From: Callaeas wilsoni
Taxonomy: Eukaryota; Chordata; Aves; Passeriformes; Callaeidae
Assembly (NCBI GenBank): GCA_013398955.1
Contig: VWPU01013666.1
Span: forward strand, 186,001 to 250,000
Direction: 5' to 3'
DNA: 64,000 bases
This document shows, piece by piece, positions 11,280 to 23,632 of the stretch. How positions within the stretch are numbered: position 1 is the first letter of the stretch; every line of letters begins with the position of its first letter. The translations under genes were made by a program, and so were the position numbers. The notes beneath the pieces are model-generated. The model worked only from the letters and a program-made list of their open reading frames with translations, made no database searches and was not told the DNA's origin.

Positions 11280-12090
11280 ACGGGGGGAACAAACCTGTCA
11301 GGACCCCAAGCACATCTCACTTCCTGGGGCTTTGGCTAGCTGGACTCAAAGCCAACACAAAGCACAGCTGGTGACCTTGGAGACGAGCCACTGTGAAGAA
11401 AGTGAGAAGAAACCTCAGCTGGGACTGCTCTCCCTTCCCTTGGGAGCTGCTTTTATGCTGAGCCTCTCATTCTAGGTCCCTGTCTGAGCTGTGCTGCCAC
11501 AACCCTGCCAATGCCTGGCCACGACTCCTGCTGAGCTGGACCCCAACATGACCCAGCCCTCCTGGTTCCAACAGCCACAGCACATGATCAGGACCCTCGG
11601 CTGGATGTTCTCACCATCCCCAGGCCTGCCTGCCTTGCCCAGATGGCTGCTGTGGGATGGGGCTGCTGTCGCTGAGAGCACTGCCCTGTCTGCTGTGCAG
11701 CCCCCGGCCCTGAGGCTGTGACCCAGCAGTGTCCCCCAACCCCAGCATCATCAGGCTTGACACCAAGCCTACCCCAGATCACCTCCAGCTCTGCTGCTGT
11801 CCCCCACTACCAGACCTATCCTGTCCCAGGCTGCAAGTGATGCCCAGCCCCATTCAGGTTTAGCAGGGGCCTCTGGTGGCACCTGGCAGGAGGTGTTGGC
11901 AGGGTGCCTCCGACAACATGGTCTGGTTATTACCAACAAGATTATTCCCAGGAGGCTGTATTCGCAGATAGGAAAGCTCATCCAAAAAAGGTGAGAGGTA
12001 AACCTTGGTGTCCTGCAGTTTGAGTGTCTAACTAGGAGCCAGCATGTAAGAGGTGAGCAAGAGGATAGAGGTTTCCCCATCCCCATAGGA
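11280..12090. other. GC-rich, CpG-poor block of unknown origin
   Basis: About 800 bp clearly richer in G+C than the surrounding tens of kilobases. It is dominated by CTG/CAG, CCC and TGG words and has few CpG. It produces several overlapping ORFs on both strands (for example 11472-11681 minus, 11491-11721 plus and 11769-12086 minus), none with recognisable motifs; simultaneous openness in many frames is a composition effect. It directly abuts a CR1 tail. It may be an old LTR or other repeat that I cannot name, or a decayed CpG-rich segment. Confidence 0.45.
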
Positions 12091-12121
12091 AAAGAGCCAG
12101 AATCACCCTCCTTTCCTACAG

Positions 12122-12297
12122 AAACAGAATTAGAGCATTGTAAATGTTGGGAGGACCTTAAAGATCATTAGTCCCAACTCTCAATGCCATGGCCAGGGAT
12201 ACTTTTCACCAGACCACATTATTCAAGGCTTTATATAATTTCTCCTGGAACACTGCCAAGGCTGGTGCATCCACAACCTCCCTGGGCAATCTGTTAT
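12122..12297 (-). mobile_element. CR1 LINE 3' tail (truncated)
   Basis: The plus strand carries the reverse complement of a CR1 tail: gttgggaggaccttaaagat, then cccaactctcaatgccatgg, then acaacctccctgggcaatct. Divergence is substantial, with a degraded terminal 8-mer at the left edge. About 175 bp remain. The element is in minus orientation and non-functional. Confidence 0.88.
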
Positions 12298-14078
12298 ACA
12301 AATAAAGACCGTAGTCAATCAGCCCTGGGTGTGTTTCTCTCAATGAGCCAGGAGTGCCAGAAGGCACTTGAGTTCAGACCTGACACATATAAGCATCCCT
12401 TATACGTACAAATACCCATGGTCAACCTATGCAGCAATGGATTGCCTTCCAACCCCTCAGGAGGCACCAGGAGTTCTGTCTAAGGATGGCAGAGGAAGCG
12501 GGATGTGTGCTGATGAGCCTGCAACAGTGCAAGTATTCCTGTCACCTAAACCAAGGCGAGGATTCCCTGCTCTGTGGAAAAGCCCGCAGCAGCCATACCC
12601 TGAGGCGTCCGCGCGCTGAAAAGGGAATTTAAGTCGGGGTTGTACAAGCTAAGCTGAGAGCCAGACATCTACAAATTAGGCAAAATACCTCTGTCCCTTT
12701 GAGGATCTAGTTGTAAGATATAACAGTTGAAATACTTGGGAAAAAAGCACATGAGGAAATCAATAATTCCGTCTGTGTTCGGTGTGAAGACTGGACTGTG
12801 TGCTGTAAATATTACATGCAGGATGGGAATGGGGAAGCTGGAAGGAAATACTGAATAGCAGCTGATGCAGTACTCAGCAGAAGTTAAATGTTGTGAGGTG
12901 ACACCAGCCTTTGAGCAGGTAATTAAAGCCTGTATTAGCGTCCCTGCCTGCAGGGGACAAATCAGGGTTGCATAGGCAATCCTCATCAGTGTTTCCCAGG
13001 CTGTGAGAGCTTGCCTTGCCACCTTGAAGTAGCCTTGGCATATGTTAATTTTCATTCCTTTTAATGTCATATTATATAAACAATCCCTGTATAAAGATTG
13101 ACTTCACATATTTGTATTTTAAAAAAGGAATTATTCTCTTTGTTTTATTTGAAGGATATACTATAACACCTTCCACGCTCAAAGGACACACTGTAATTAA
13201 AGATTGAATTTTCTCAGGATTTTAACTAAATCTGTCACTTAGCTTATGAATTAAAAATAATTAAACACAAGGTCTCCTAAGAATTGTGCTTCTGCGCCTG
13301 CTCACTTCTGTCTTATTTCTTTCACTAACAAATTGCTGGTTTTCCAGTGTTCTGCATAATTAGAAGTAACTAATGCACTCAGGAAAATTATAATTAAAAA
13401 TATATTTCTCTTATTATCGTAAGAATTTTTACTTTCTTGAAATAGTAGTTATTCCACTCCTGTCCAGGAAGGCAATTTTAGCTTGTCCACAGGCAATTTT
13501 GTCAGGGACTAGTTGGTCCCCACCAGATGATGAAATCCCTTTTTATTTCTCCTAATCCCTCAGAAGACACAGGGAGCCTTTGGGAAAGAGAGTTGCCATC
13601 TCACTGAAGCTTGGCATGGTGTGAATGCTACCTGTGAGCAGCAGTGGCTGATGTTCCCACTTCTGGCAGAGGGGCTGCTTCATCCAGAGGTTCCACTGAA
13701 GAACTCCATTATTAAACATCTCTTTCACAAAATAAATGAAACATAGAATTTTGGAGCTTTGCTATGTACAGTAAGTAAGATAAAATAGATCAATGCAATA
13801 TCTGCCCTACATACTTACTTACCACGTGAGTGAAACTCATTGTTTCTGCACTCATTCTACAGATATTTCAGCATATTTAACCCATATTTACTTGCCATCC
13901 CAGACACCTGCTAGCAGCAGGATTAGCAAATGACCTTACACGACCTAGCCCCAGCTCCTCTTAGCTGCTACTACTCCCCTTTCAAATCTCAAATATTCCA
14001 AGCATTTTATCGTTGCTTCTTCCATTGACTAATAGCAAAAATGAAACTGTGACAAGAGAAGAAAAAAATACATAAGTT
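12298..14078. other. Mixed non-coding tract
   Basis: 12360-12640 is moderately GC-rich, with several CpG near 12608-12618 (GCGTCCGCGCGC), but has no recognisable gene. 12640-14078 is AT-rich. A near-palindrome GTCCCTGCCTGCAGGGGAC lies at about 12940-12958. No repeat was recognised. Confidence 0.5.
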
Positions 14079-14195
14079 TCACAGAATGACCCAATTTCTT
14101 TGACCTTTGGAGGTCATCTGGTCCAACCCCTTCCACTTAGGGCTAATTGCTCAGGACCACATCTGGATGGCTTTTGGCTTTTTCCAAGCTTTGTA
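14079..14195 (-). mobile_element. CR1 LINE 3' tail (truncated)
   Basis: Reverse complement of a CR1 tail on the plus strand: cacagaatgacccaatttc, then ggaggtcatctggtccaacc, then ggaccacatctggatggctt. It is about 115 bp, minus orientation, and degraded. The A-rich tract immediately downstream is separate. Confidence 0.85.
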
Positions 14196-14231
14196 ACTGC
14201 ACAAATTCCCAAGGAATTTCAGCTTTGCTTT

Positions 14232-14271
14232 AAAAAAAAAAAAAAGGAAAAGGGAAAAAGAAAAAAAGAGG
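14232..14271 (+). repeat. A/G-rich low-complexity tract
   Basis: Poly-A passing into AAAAGGG and AAAAAG units, next to a CR1 remnant. Confidence 0.85.
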
Positions 14272-16239
14272 AGTATGCTGGCCACACATTAATTATAACA
14301 CTCTTAACCCATCATGCAAGGTCAATTCTGATGATTTATCCATGTCTATAAGGTTGAAATTCAGCTGCGTGTTCCTCTGCAAAAGAAGTAGTGCTAATAC
14401 CAGGAATATATGCAGAAGTACAACATAAATGCAGGCTCCACTTCTTCCCAGATATTAATCTCAAAATTGCTTATTTATAAAAAGTACTTAAAGATTCATA
14501 ACCACTTGTGGCTCCTTTTCTCCCCAGCTGACAGCAAAAATTAAATACGAAACATAATTCTTGCTCAATTTTAAAGATTAGTACATATGTCTGTCATCAT
14601 ACAAAGTATGCAATTAGAAAAAATATGGAATTCTGAGTGTTTGAAAAAAGATACCACTCTTCAAAAGCAGAATTTATTTTTCTGTCAAGTACTGCCTTAG
14701 TTTAGAAATGCAGTTCATAAAAAAGTCATCCTCTCTATATCTCAGTTCTTATCTCTCTCATAAGATGAGTTAATGATGTTTTATGGCAGCTGCACTAACT
14801 TTTCCCTTCTCTCTGCTAAAATAAGGCAATGCAGAAAAAAGCCCCTGCTTTCCTAAAACTTTATGGTTTTTGTTTGATTTTCATTTTCACTTTATTGTCT
14901 ACAGATTTTTCATCAATTTTGCATATGCTTATACATTTCACTCCTTTTCACAATATAATTATCTCCTATTTCCTTAAAATTGCTCTCCCAAAACAAGAAC
15001 AAAAGTTCTCGAGGCAAATTTATTATAGTTCAAAGCTCATTCTTTTTTCTGACTGTCTTTATGAAATCAAAATAAACGTAATTACCTTGGGGACCTCCAG
15101 CCTTCTGTCAAATTTGACTGAAATCAGCCAATAGCTTTGGATATTTTCAGAGGAAGACAGAGCCATGCAAAGTCACAAACACTGAAAAATTGTACAACTC
15201 TTCCTTTAAAAACCAAAATCCCTCTAAAAAACCCCAAACCAACCAAGCAACCAAAACCTGTGTTACCTTAAAAAATAAAATGGAAACTCTCTTGCCTCTG
15301 AGCTATGCTTCAGAAGTATGAAAATCAAAAATTCTCCTTACTCCAGGAGAAAGATTCATTTAAATTCAGTCAATTTTAATGAGTACTATGAACAGTCTAT
15401 GTAGAAGAATAATTTTCATAAACCAGTCTGAACTTCCAACTTTTGCTCATGATGTTCTATTACTTTTTAATGCTATTTTAATAAATGCCTTTAAAAAAAA
15501 AAAAAAGGAAAAAAATAGAAAAGATTAAAAAATGCCACCGTTTTGGTAGCTTTTAAAACCAGACTAGAGGTAGTAATTTTCAAAAAACTTTTTTTTTTTT
15601 TTTTTTTTTCTTGTAAATTCAAAGTTCCTTATTTCAAAGTAAAAATAATTTGGCCGAAACTCCTCCTAAGATTAGCTTTTGTTCAAATCCTAGAGCTCAT
15701 AAATGACAGAAACGTCCCAAATTCTGCAAAGATAAATCTCATCTTTTAAATTACTGAAAGCCTTCATTAAGCCTTAATATATGCTGTCAGTTTCAAACTA
15801 AATAATAGATGAGATTTTAACATAATCAGAAGAAAACTGCTGGTACCTGCCTCTGTTACTGTCACTGTTAAATTGACATGGTAATTTTCAAAATAATGCC
15901 TTCTCTAAGTCCGTTAAAGACTGACAAGCACTCACCATTTAGAAAACCTTTCTTCACATAGAAGGAAGTCCCTTACTATGAATTCAGTGGTATGAACGAG
16001 CAAACATCTCCTTTGCTTGTCCACTGCGGGAGTAAAAATCAGTGGCTGGGTTACCCAAATAGACAAATCTGAAAAAGTCATACTTTTCTCGTGGAAAAAA
16101 CATTCTCTTGTTGCAGCAAAGCTTGGCAAGTATTTTATTATTTGTTATTTTGTTGTTCATGGCTGCAAGGAAAAATCTATAATAATTCTTATTAAATGTG
16201 GATTTGGGGATTAGATTATATATTATGTTAAAAGCCAAC
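14272..16239. other. AT-rich non-coding tract
   Basis: Contains A-rich (15493-15515) and T-rich (15589-15609) homopolymers and an ACC/AAC-rich patch near 15205-15260. ORFs up to about 101 codons are Phe-, Leu- and Ile-rich readings of AT-rich DNA. Nothing else recognised. Confidence 0.6.
15589..15609 (+). repeat. Poly-T tract (21 bp)
   Basis: Uninterrupted T run following CAAAAAAC. Confidence 0.92.
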
Positions 16240-16510
16240 ACTTAGCATTCCATGTCCTGTGAGGATAAGGTCTGCACAGTGCAGACAATTAAAGAGCTAA
16301 AACCTCAGGTCCTCCTCCCTGTTACCTGATATTCAAAAGGTCATTTGCCATCAATAAAAGTTTGGTTTGGGAAGTGTTGCATTTCTCTCCTGGATGGTCA
16401 CTGCTGATGATTTCAGAGACTCTTTTAAGACAGTCATGTTTTGTGCCCATCAGCTGTCATTATTAGAGACATTTCTAATCCTATCACATTTCGCTATTTT
16501 AGCTCCAAAA
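16240..16510. promoter_or_regulatory. Candidate conserved non-coding element with a 17-bp palindrome
   Basis: A perfect 8-bp-arm palindrome with a single centre base, GTCTGCAC-A-GTGCAGAC, occupies 16270-16286. Further right are CCATCAATAAAAG and the composite CAGCTGTCATTATTAG (16451-16466), where an E-box, a TGACAG core and TAAT overlap. The block is unique, free of homopolymers and unlike its AT-rich neighbours. Enhancer function is an inference from motif content. Confidence 0.3.
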
Positions 16511-17339
16511 AAGGATTAAAATGGGATGTAATCATTTCAAGTACTTCACAAGTAGATCAGAGTTCTAGTTCCTGGATCACTTGATCAAACTAGAGAAAAT
16601 ATTTGAACACTCAAGGAAGGCAACAGCACTATGGATAATAAAATGCAATGACTCAGAGCCCTTTTTCAGTTTTAGGATTTATTTTCCAGTTTTCTAAAAC
16701 AAAACAAGAAATTTACAACCGAAAACACCTGCAAAGATTGCAACCCCTCTGGGCTGAGTCGAGCTCCCCTGGGCCTTTATCTATGGAATCTGACCACACC
16801 TTGACGTCTGGAAATTCTTTCAGGTCATCCAAATGTGCCCAGCATCTAGGCGTGAAGCTATATAAAAATAATTTAAATAAAAACAAACTCCACCATCTAC
16901 CTATGAAATGAAATTTATTACTGCATCCTCCTGAGGATTTATGGGTGATGACAAAATATAGCACAAGCTCATTTCTCTTTTCAGCTTCCAAGCAAAATAA
17001 ACAGGACAGACTAAGTGAACAGGAAAAAGAGAGTTGTAATTCAAACAGCGGGCTTAAGGTGTGGATGTTCTTTTACATCCAATTTCTCCATAAGCTTAAG
17101 AAGCTAAACTCACCATTAATAACCAAGATTGCTCCATGATTAGAGAGCTATATCATCCCCTTTTAATAGGGGAAAAAGTGCTTGCTAGACACTGGCTTGA
17201 CTGACGGAGAAGAGAGAGCCCTGGTTTGAACAGCTACCTGTATTTGTGTGTTCGTGTGTGCACAAGCAGGTGTAAGAAGGGAAGCCTTGCACACTTCCCT
17301 TCTAACCCACTTTCTTCCTAATACCATATGCAAAGGTGA

Positions 17340-17520
17340 AATGGAAGCTGTTCTGCTCCTGCTTTGGCCTCCTTCTAGTGAAGCTTTGATTATTGTTGCT
17401 GCTTCATGTCGCATCCATCCGTGTGGCACGTACTGCATATATCCAGCATGAATATTTCATGAATATTGGGGAAGCAATTGCAATGTGAGACACAATGCAT
17501 ATTTCAGATGACACATGACT
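17340..17520. promoter_or_regulatory. Candidate regulatory block with 11-bp direct repeat
   Basis: Two copies of CATGAATATT lie exactly 11 bp apart (17447-17456 and 17458-17467), about one helical turn. They create a near-palindromic ATGAATATTTCAT resembling POU dimer sites. AAGCAATTGCAATG (a C/EBP-like half-site with an E-box-like core) and ACAATGCAT follow. Unique sequence; function not shown. Confidence 0.27.
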
Positions 17521-19196
17521 GATGTGTTTAGAGATCTGGGTTTATTATGTACTTGCAACATTCATCTACTACCAGAAAGCTGGTCTTTTCCCCTATTGCA
17601 CTGACTAAAGTCAAAGAAGGAAAACAAATGTGCATTTTGAATGTATCTGATCTTTTACTGAAACAATGAATTAAGGTACTGTCATGTTTGTTTTCCACTT
17701 TCTTTCCCCAAAGACAGAGCATAGAGATAAAAACAACATCAAAACTGCTTTGTATTTGCTTCAAAAAAATAAAAGTTTCATTTTAAAGAACTTTTCATGC
17801 TCCGCACCATTATTTAGATTAATGCCACATTTTTTAAAGTACGACTTCTACTGTAGAAGCAATTATATTATTTCATTTAATATTTCTGATTTTCTAAAGA
17901 CTAATCTGTTACTTACTATCTTCAAATAATGAACAAGTTCAAATTTTAAATGGGAGACCCACATCTAGCCAGCAAGCAGTTTTTAAGACAGGAACTTGGG
18001 TGAGCGTTTGTTGCCATTTCTGCTGTAAAAATTTACATTTCTAGCCAGGGATTTCCTTTATTTTTTATCTTTCTTCTTAAAAAAAAAAAGAAAAAAATTA
18101 GAAACAACATCCTCACCCATAAACTCACACACATGATTATTTTTTGGAAGCTCAATAAGTTTCAGAGTGAGGAGCTTTCCTCCGTTTTATTCAATGGCTC
18201 CTTGCAGCTCCTCACCCATTAGGAGCCTTAGGAGCTCCAAGGTCCCACTGAGTTCAGCACAGATACAGAGCCTGCCACACCTCACTCAGGAACAAGAAAC
18301 TGCATGGGAACTTTGAGGTAGCTCTGAGTTAATTTAAGAAGCTGATGAAGAAATAAGAGATCAGACTTCATCTCAGATTGGCTGTTGATTTCAGGTACCG
18401 ATTCAAGCAGGTTATGCAGCTGCTTTACAGTACCTCCAAGTTTTCCCTCCACTAAAAGAGAATCTTACCACCTGGAGAGATGCTTACTTGCTAGAAAATT
18501 CTTTGGATCTTAACAAATCACTAAATGTCAAATGGAAAAATGCCAGCAACGACTCAAAACCGAACAAACATATTGCTAAGTCAATTGGTCTAATTGTGAA
18601 ACTCCCTCATTACAGTTTCTCAAACCCACCTGTTTCCCCTTCAGAGCCAGAACTGTGGACATTTTGGCTACTGTACCTTCATTTTTGGCCCTTATTTAAA
18701 GGGTAAACATTGCAGAGGAGAAAATGCGGCTTTTCGCTTCCCTCCTTTCTTCCTTTTATAGATGCTGCAGCAAGAAAAACGAATCTCATAGCCTGCTTAC
18801 AGTTCATTGTATGTATTTATAGTACTTTAAATGTGTTAATTCTCTGAAATGAAACAATTTTGTCACAAGTGCTAATGCTTCACGGCCTGAGAAAAGAAAG
18901 GATTCAAGCTAACAATAAAAAATACATCTCAATTTACGCTATGCATAGATGCCACTGAAAAATCCAACCCAGGTTCAACATCCAGAGAAAAAAAGTTTCT
19001 TAATGCCTCAAAAGCAGACCTAGTAAATGATTAGCATGCACTGATAAACAAAAACAAATTTCAGAAAAATTACATGATATAACCACATGTCAGCAATTGC
19101 AGGAAAAAAGGGAAGTAGATATCCTTTGGAATTGGGAAGCACTTCCCAACAATGCAGCTAATTGTAATTTCAAATGAAGCCACAGGTGTTAGTTAC
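17521..19196. other. AT-rich non-coding tract
   Basis: Contains a poly-A at about 18079-18098. No repeat family, RNA gene or credible ORF was recognised. Confidence 0.6.
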
Positions 19197-19390
19197 CTAA
19201 AAGCCTCCCTGTGTGGCAGCTGCTTGTTCACTGGTGCTGGTGGACAGTTCATCCCATCAAGGAGCTCATCACAATTATCGCCTTTGTCGGCAGTCCTGGC
19301 ATAAGCCAAGAGCTGCAGGGCCACCCTGCTGCCCGTGACGAGCAGCATGTTGATGAGCTCTGCTTCTGGCTTCTTCCGTGCTTCCGGAGT
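19197..19390 (-). other. CpG-enriched patch open on both strands; possible exon or relic
   Basis: The minus strand is open from 19390 to a TAA at 19193-19195. It reads ELINMLLVTGSRVALQLLA and then ADKGDNCDELLDGM, a plausible helix followed by an acidic stretch, ending at a donor-like AG|GTAACT (exon edge 19197). No good acceptor precedes it. The plus strand is also open (19211-19399) behind an acceptor-like tgtggcag (edge 19219/19220). At least one further frame is largely open too, which argues for a compositional cause. CpG is higher than in flanking DNA. I recognise no family; coding status is doubtful. Confidence 0.2.
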
Positions 19391-20357
19391 TCATTTTAAT
19401 TCCCACGCTTTGCTACCCAGCAAACCTACGTTCCCTTGAAAATATATATTCCCGTCCCATCTTGTCTGCCTCAATTAATCAGGGTGGCTTTAGACAGCAT
19501 CCCGGTCCTTGAAATTGAGAATGGGAGGTCAACAAACGGCTGCTTTTACCAGAATTTGTTAGGAAAGACAATGTGGAATGGCCAGCACTGCTAAATAAGA
19601 GATGTTAAGATATTCTTCAAGAAAAGGCGGCCATGAATCATCTGTAAACAAGAGTGTCATGACCATACAGACCACGCAGGATTTTCCTAAACAGAGATGC
19701 TGCACATCAATGCAAACAACGGCAAGGGAAGGAGGAGAGGAAATTAAAAAAGCTGAAACCTTCCCCTTATCTTAGTTTAGGAATAGAGCAGAAAGAATAC
19801 TGCAGTTCAGCCCAGAGACGCAAACCTTTATAAAGGCTGACTGATCCCTCTTCCACACTACTTTTCATGGCAATTTAAAAACTACACTCTTGCTTTTCTA
19901 AGTGCTGGCATTTAATCAATTTCTGATACGCATTAATAAAATAGTGCACACAAACACACACATATGCTCTAGAGTAGCATATGAAGAATCGTGTTACTCC
20001 ATGATCTTGACCAAGAGTTATCAATTTGCTTGCCTTCAGCTGAAATTCACTCTTATCTTTCACATCATTCTACTTACACTGAAATCATCAACAAAAATCT
20101 AATTAATGTGCAAATATAAGAATGCTTATTCTTAGGCCATTGTGTTCTGTTTCATGTGGGATTCCCAGTCATCACTTAAAGCATTTCTGATGTTCCCATC
20201 AGAACATCTCCAGTAGACTACAGTCCTTTGAATTAAATAAATTAAATATAAGGAAACATATTCTTCTGTGGTGTTTCTCACACTTCTCTTTCAGAATCAA
20301 AGGAGAATTTTCAGAATATAAAAAATAATAAAATGCATATTAAAAAAAACAGGAAAT

Positions 20358-20376
20358 ACACACACACATATATATG
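20358..20376 (+). repeat. (AC)n-(AT)n microsatellite
   Basis: Five or six AC units followed by TATATATG. Confidence 0.85.
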
Positions 20377-22329
20377 TATTAAAACTCAGCATTATGGATG
20401 TCAAGCCTTCACATCTGGTAAAGGCAGCTGTAAAGATGTGGATTCCCTCTCAACCTCGTGCTTCTCAGATAAGGATAAAGCATTTATACACTCAGAAACA
20501 ATGTGGTGAAAACAATTTGGTTGTCATATCTTAATGCTTGAAATATATGAGGAGTAATGTAAGTGGTTAGTGTTACTCTGGTGAGTCTTGATTTTCCATA
20601 CAGACAGCTCTGGGGTACACTTTCTCGTTAATGGTACGTTTTAATTTACTATGGTGGTTTTGGCTATTGCCTTGTGAGTCATTTTATTATGTTTAAAGAT
20701 GTCTCATGATAAGAATACTTCAATGTATTTACAATACTTTGATTTTCTATACGTTAATTTGGTCAGTCACCACTTCTGGTTATTGACCATCTGAGATGGT
20801 CACAATTCTATGCAAGTGCCCTCAACGAAATTGCACTGCAATAAAAAAGCCAATCACACTAACTAAGAAAAAAAGTGACACTGTTACTGTCATTTCCTAA
20901 TCTCAAATGTCCAATCACCACCAGCAACAAAAGGATTTAATACGAAAAAAATCAGCCGTGTTCAAATACAAATAAATTCAACTTAAAATACTGTCTTGGG
21001 AAAACAAAGTAGTCTGTTAATCACTTAAAGCATTAACGAAATGGAAAATTACTAGAAAGATTACTTTCTGTATTCAGTGTGTGGCACCTCATTTTAGTGG
21101 CTGTCGTACTCTGGAAAAAAACAAAGCTAACGACTTTTAAAGGACAAAGAAGTATTTTTTTTTTAGGCCAATACAAAGAGACAAGAGGGTAGGACTCAGA
21201 TTGCCTCCTTAACTGCAGCTTGGCTCTACTGTATGCTCACTGAATCCTTGCTGTTCCAGTTCTTTTCTCCTTCTCTGTTTTCATTCATTCACCAACCCTT
21301 TTTTCCTTTATCTTAGGATGCTTTTAACAGATTTCTTCAATCATAAACTCTGATTAAAAAGTGAACTGTTATTCTTGCTTACCTGGTGAAATTTTGTTGT
21401 ACCCTTCCTGCCTACCAGTAACTCAGTGAATTTTACTGAGATCTTAACTTTCCTGACTGGCTTTATGGCACTACTGTGCCCAGAGAGGGAGGGGAGGCTT
21501 TGCAGATTTGCCATTTCTACTTGCAGGTGGGGAACCCTCCCCACCTATTTCTCTCTCTGCTGGAACAGGTCATGAATTTTCCACCAGACAGTTTCCCCAC
21601 CAGACCCCGCAGGTCTGTCACAACTGAGCCAAGGAACTCAGTTGTCAAAATGAAATACAGTGTTGGGCCATTCCTGACAGTTATCCTCTCTGGTCCTTTG
21701 ACAGTGTGTCTGTCCAGCCTCTGAGGAATTTCAGTTCCCAGTCTTCTAAAAATCTCCCAGCTCTGCTGACAGCCAGAATGGAAGTGGCCAGCTCCCAAGC
21801 TCTGAGCCTCATATGGCAGTGCAGAGGTGAGGTCCCCAGGTGTCCCAGCAGCCTCTCCGGGGCAGTCAGGAGCAGGAATGACTTCATTTTTAAAGAAAGA
21901 TTTCCTCTTCTCCTTCATGCTTTCCCTTTTCTTTCCCTACTCTTAGAATTACTGGTTGGGGTTTTTTCTTTAAGATAAAACTTGAGAACAAAACCGTGGT
22001 GAGTGGCCCTGTGGCAATCCAACCATGACAGAAAACAGAGAAGCCCAGATGGAGGAGAGGAAAACTTTCCACATTGCACAACTTTGTATGACACCTATTT
22101 ACAGCTAGAAAGAACGTGGTAGCTCTTTCCCTAATCTTCCCCACGCCCTCGCCTCCTTTCAATAGCCAAGCCTTAAGTGCATGGAGTTCCTTCACTTCCA
22201 CACATCTGTTACCAAATCTGGATGGCTGTCACAATTACAAGAGGTCAAAATAGCAGGGCTAGCAATAGAGCTAACAAAGTAAATCTTGTTTGAGAAATCT
22301 CTGTATTCCTTCTGTCATGCAGAATCAAC

Positions 22330-22640
22330 TTTATCAGTCATTAGCTTTGTAACCTAAGCTGTTTACCGCACCTGTGGGCTTTCAAATGAAACCAAAGGAG
22401 TTAGTTTTGACCTTTAAATGACTAGAAAAAGGGTACTTGAGAGACATTTTCTCTGTTGTGTGATTGCCGTGCACAGAAATCCGTGCTAGAGTTCTGTCAA
22501 TTTAGTGAAGTGGGACCTCCTAGAAGGGCATTCACTGTCAAAGCCCCTTGACTCGGAAATTGAATGTCCCTTTAGCTCCCCAGCCTGGATTTATCGACTC
22601 TTCTATAATGATATTAGGTTGCCTTCTCTACTAGAAAACT
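22330..22640. promoter_or_regulatory. Weak candidate conserved non-coding block
   Basis: Unique, even-composition sequence with scattered CpG. It includes a near inverted repeat, GCCGTGCACAGAAATCCGTGC, and CTGTCAATTTAG. It contrasts with the AT-rich neighbourhood. Evidence is appearance only. Confidence 0.17.
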
Positions 22641-23537
22641 GAAGGAAGCTGTTGAATGTTAAAATTCGGGCTGATATTTTGAGTAGCTTCATTAAGACTA
22701 TTCCTTTGTACTTCTTATAGGCAGTTGAGTCCATTTTAATAAAACTCTGATACCAAAATAAAGCACAGCAACATTTAATGCTATTCTTTTTGACTCCATA
22801 ACTGGAAAATACTCATATGCAATTAGAATAAAATTCTTTAGGTTGAAGAAAGCATTTCTTTGATTGTGAACATTGTATGACAGAAGAGCAAGTGCAAAGC
22901 TACACGTTTTAAAAGAACTGAAACAAATCCTGCCGCAAGTTTGGATTTTGGGTCTAAGAAGAGATGATGTTTCTCATTAGAAAAACAGCAGCAAAAGTTC
23001 CTGCTGATGAGGCAGTCTATCAAGTGGTGTGTGAACTAGCAAACCACTGGCTAGATGCTGTGACATGTATTAGTATCTGTCTGCCAGGTCCTTAAAAAGT
23101 TGCTTTAAGAGCCGAATTCATGTTGCTCATTGCTTGCAAGTAAATTCTGCATCTTCCCAGCAGAAGGAGATGCAGGCAGCAGTTTTAGGTGTACGCAGAA
23201 AGCAGTAACTCAAGCCAGATGAACACAAAAGCGCCTGTCCTTCTCGCCAAGCTACTGAGAGCAAAGCTAAACGAGCCCCCCTAAAAAACTTAGTGTTAGG
23301 CTCTTCCCTCCTGCTTCCCAAAACAAGCAACTCTCAATCTGTCAACCAACTTGACAATAACTCGCATCCGGGGAGGAGAAAGCATTTGATTCCTACAGGT
23401 TAGTTTCAAATTAACTACCTGAAAACACAAAATTAAATTTAGTTTAATTTTAGGTCTTATATTTGCCATTTTCAGCTTTACTACATCTTTCATGATGGTC
23501 TGCCTTTATACCTCCACACTGATGCTTCTCAAGTGAA

Positions 23538-23632
23538 GGTTTTAGGGATGCGGTTTAACGGACTTGATAGTGTTAGATTTACTTGGACTCGGTGATCTTA
23601 GAGGTCTTTCTCAACCTAAATGATTCTGAATC
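23538..23632 (+). mobile_element. CR1 LINE 3' tail (truncated)
   Basis: Sense-orientation CR1 tail: ggacttgatagtgttagat, then ttggactcggtgatcttaga, then ctcaacctaaatgattctga. One degraded terminal ATTCTGAATCTC stands in place of the usual repeated ATTCTATG 8-mer. About 95 bp, plus orientation, inactive. Confidence 0.88.

Larger units (their letters stand above)
19400..23535. other. Non-coding tract with two GC-elevated patches
   Basis: 21470-21870 is GC-elevated and opens several overlapping ORFs on both strands (the longest 133 codons, minus 21517-21918) without motifs. 20358-20376 is a short (CA)n-(TA)n repeat. 22330-22640 is listed separately. The rest is AT-rich and featureless. Confidence 0.55.
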
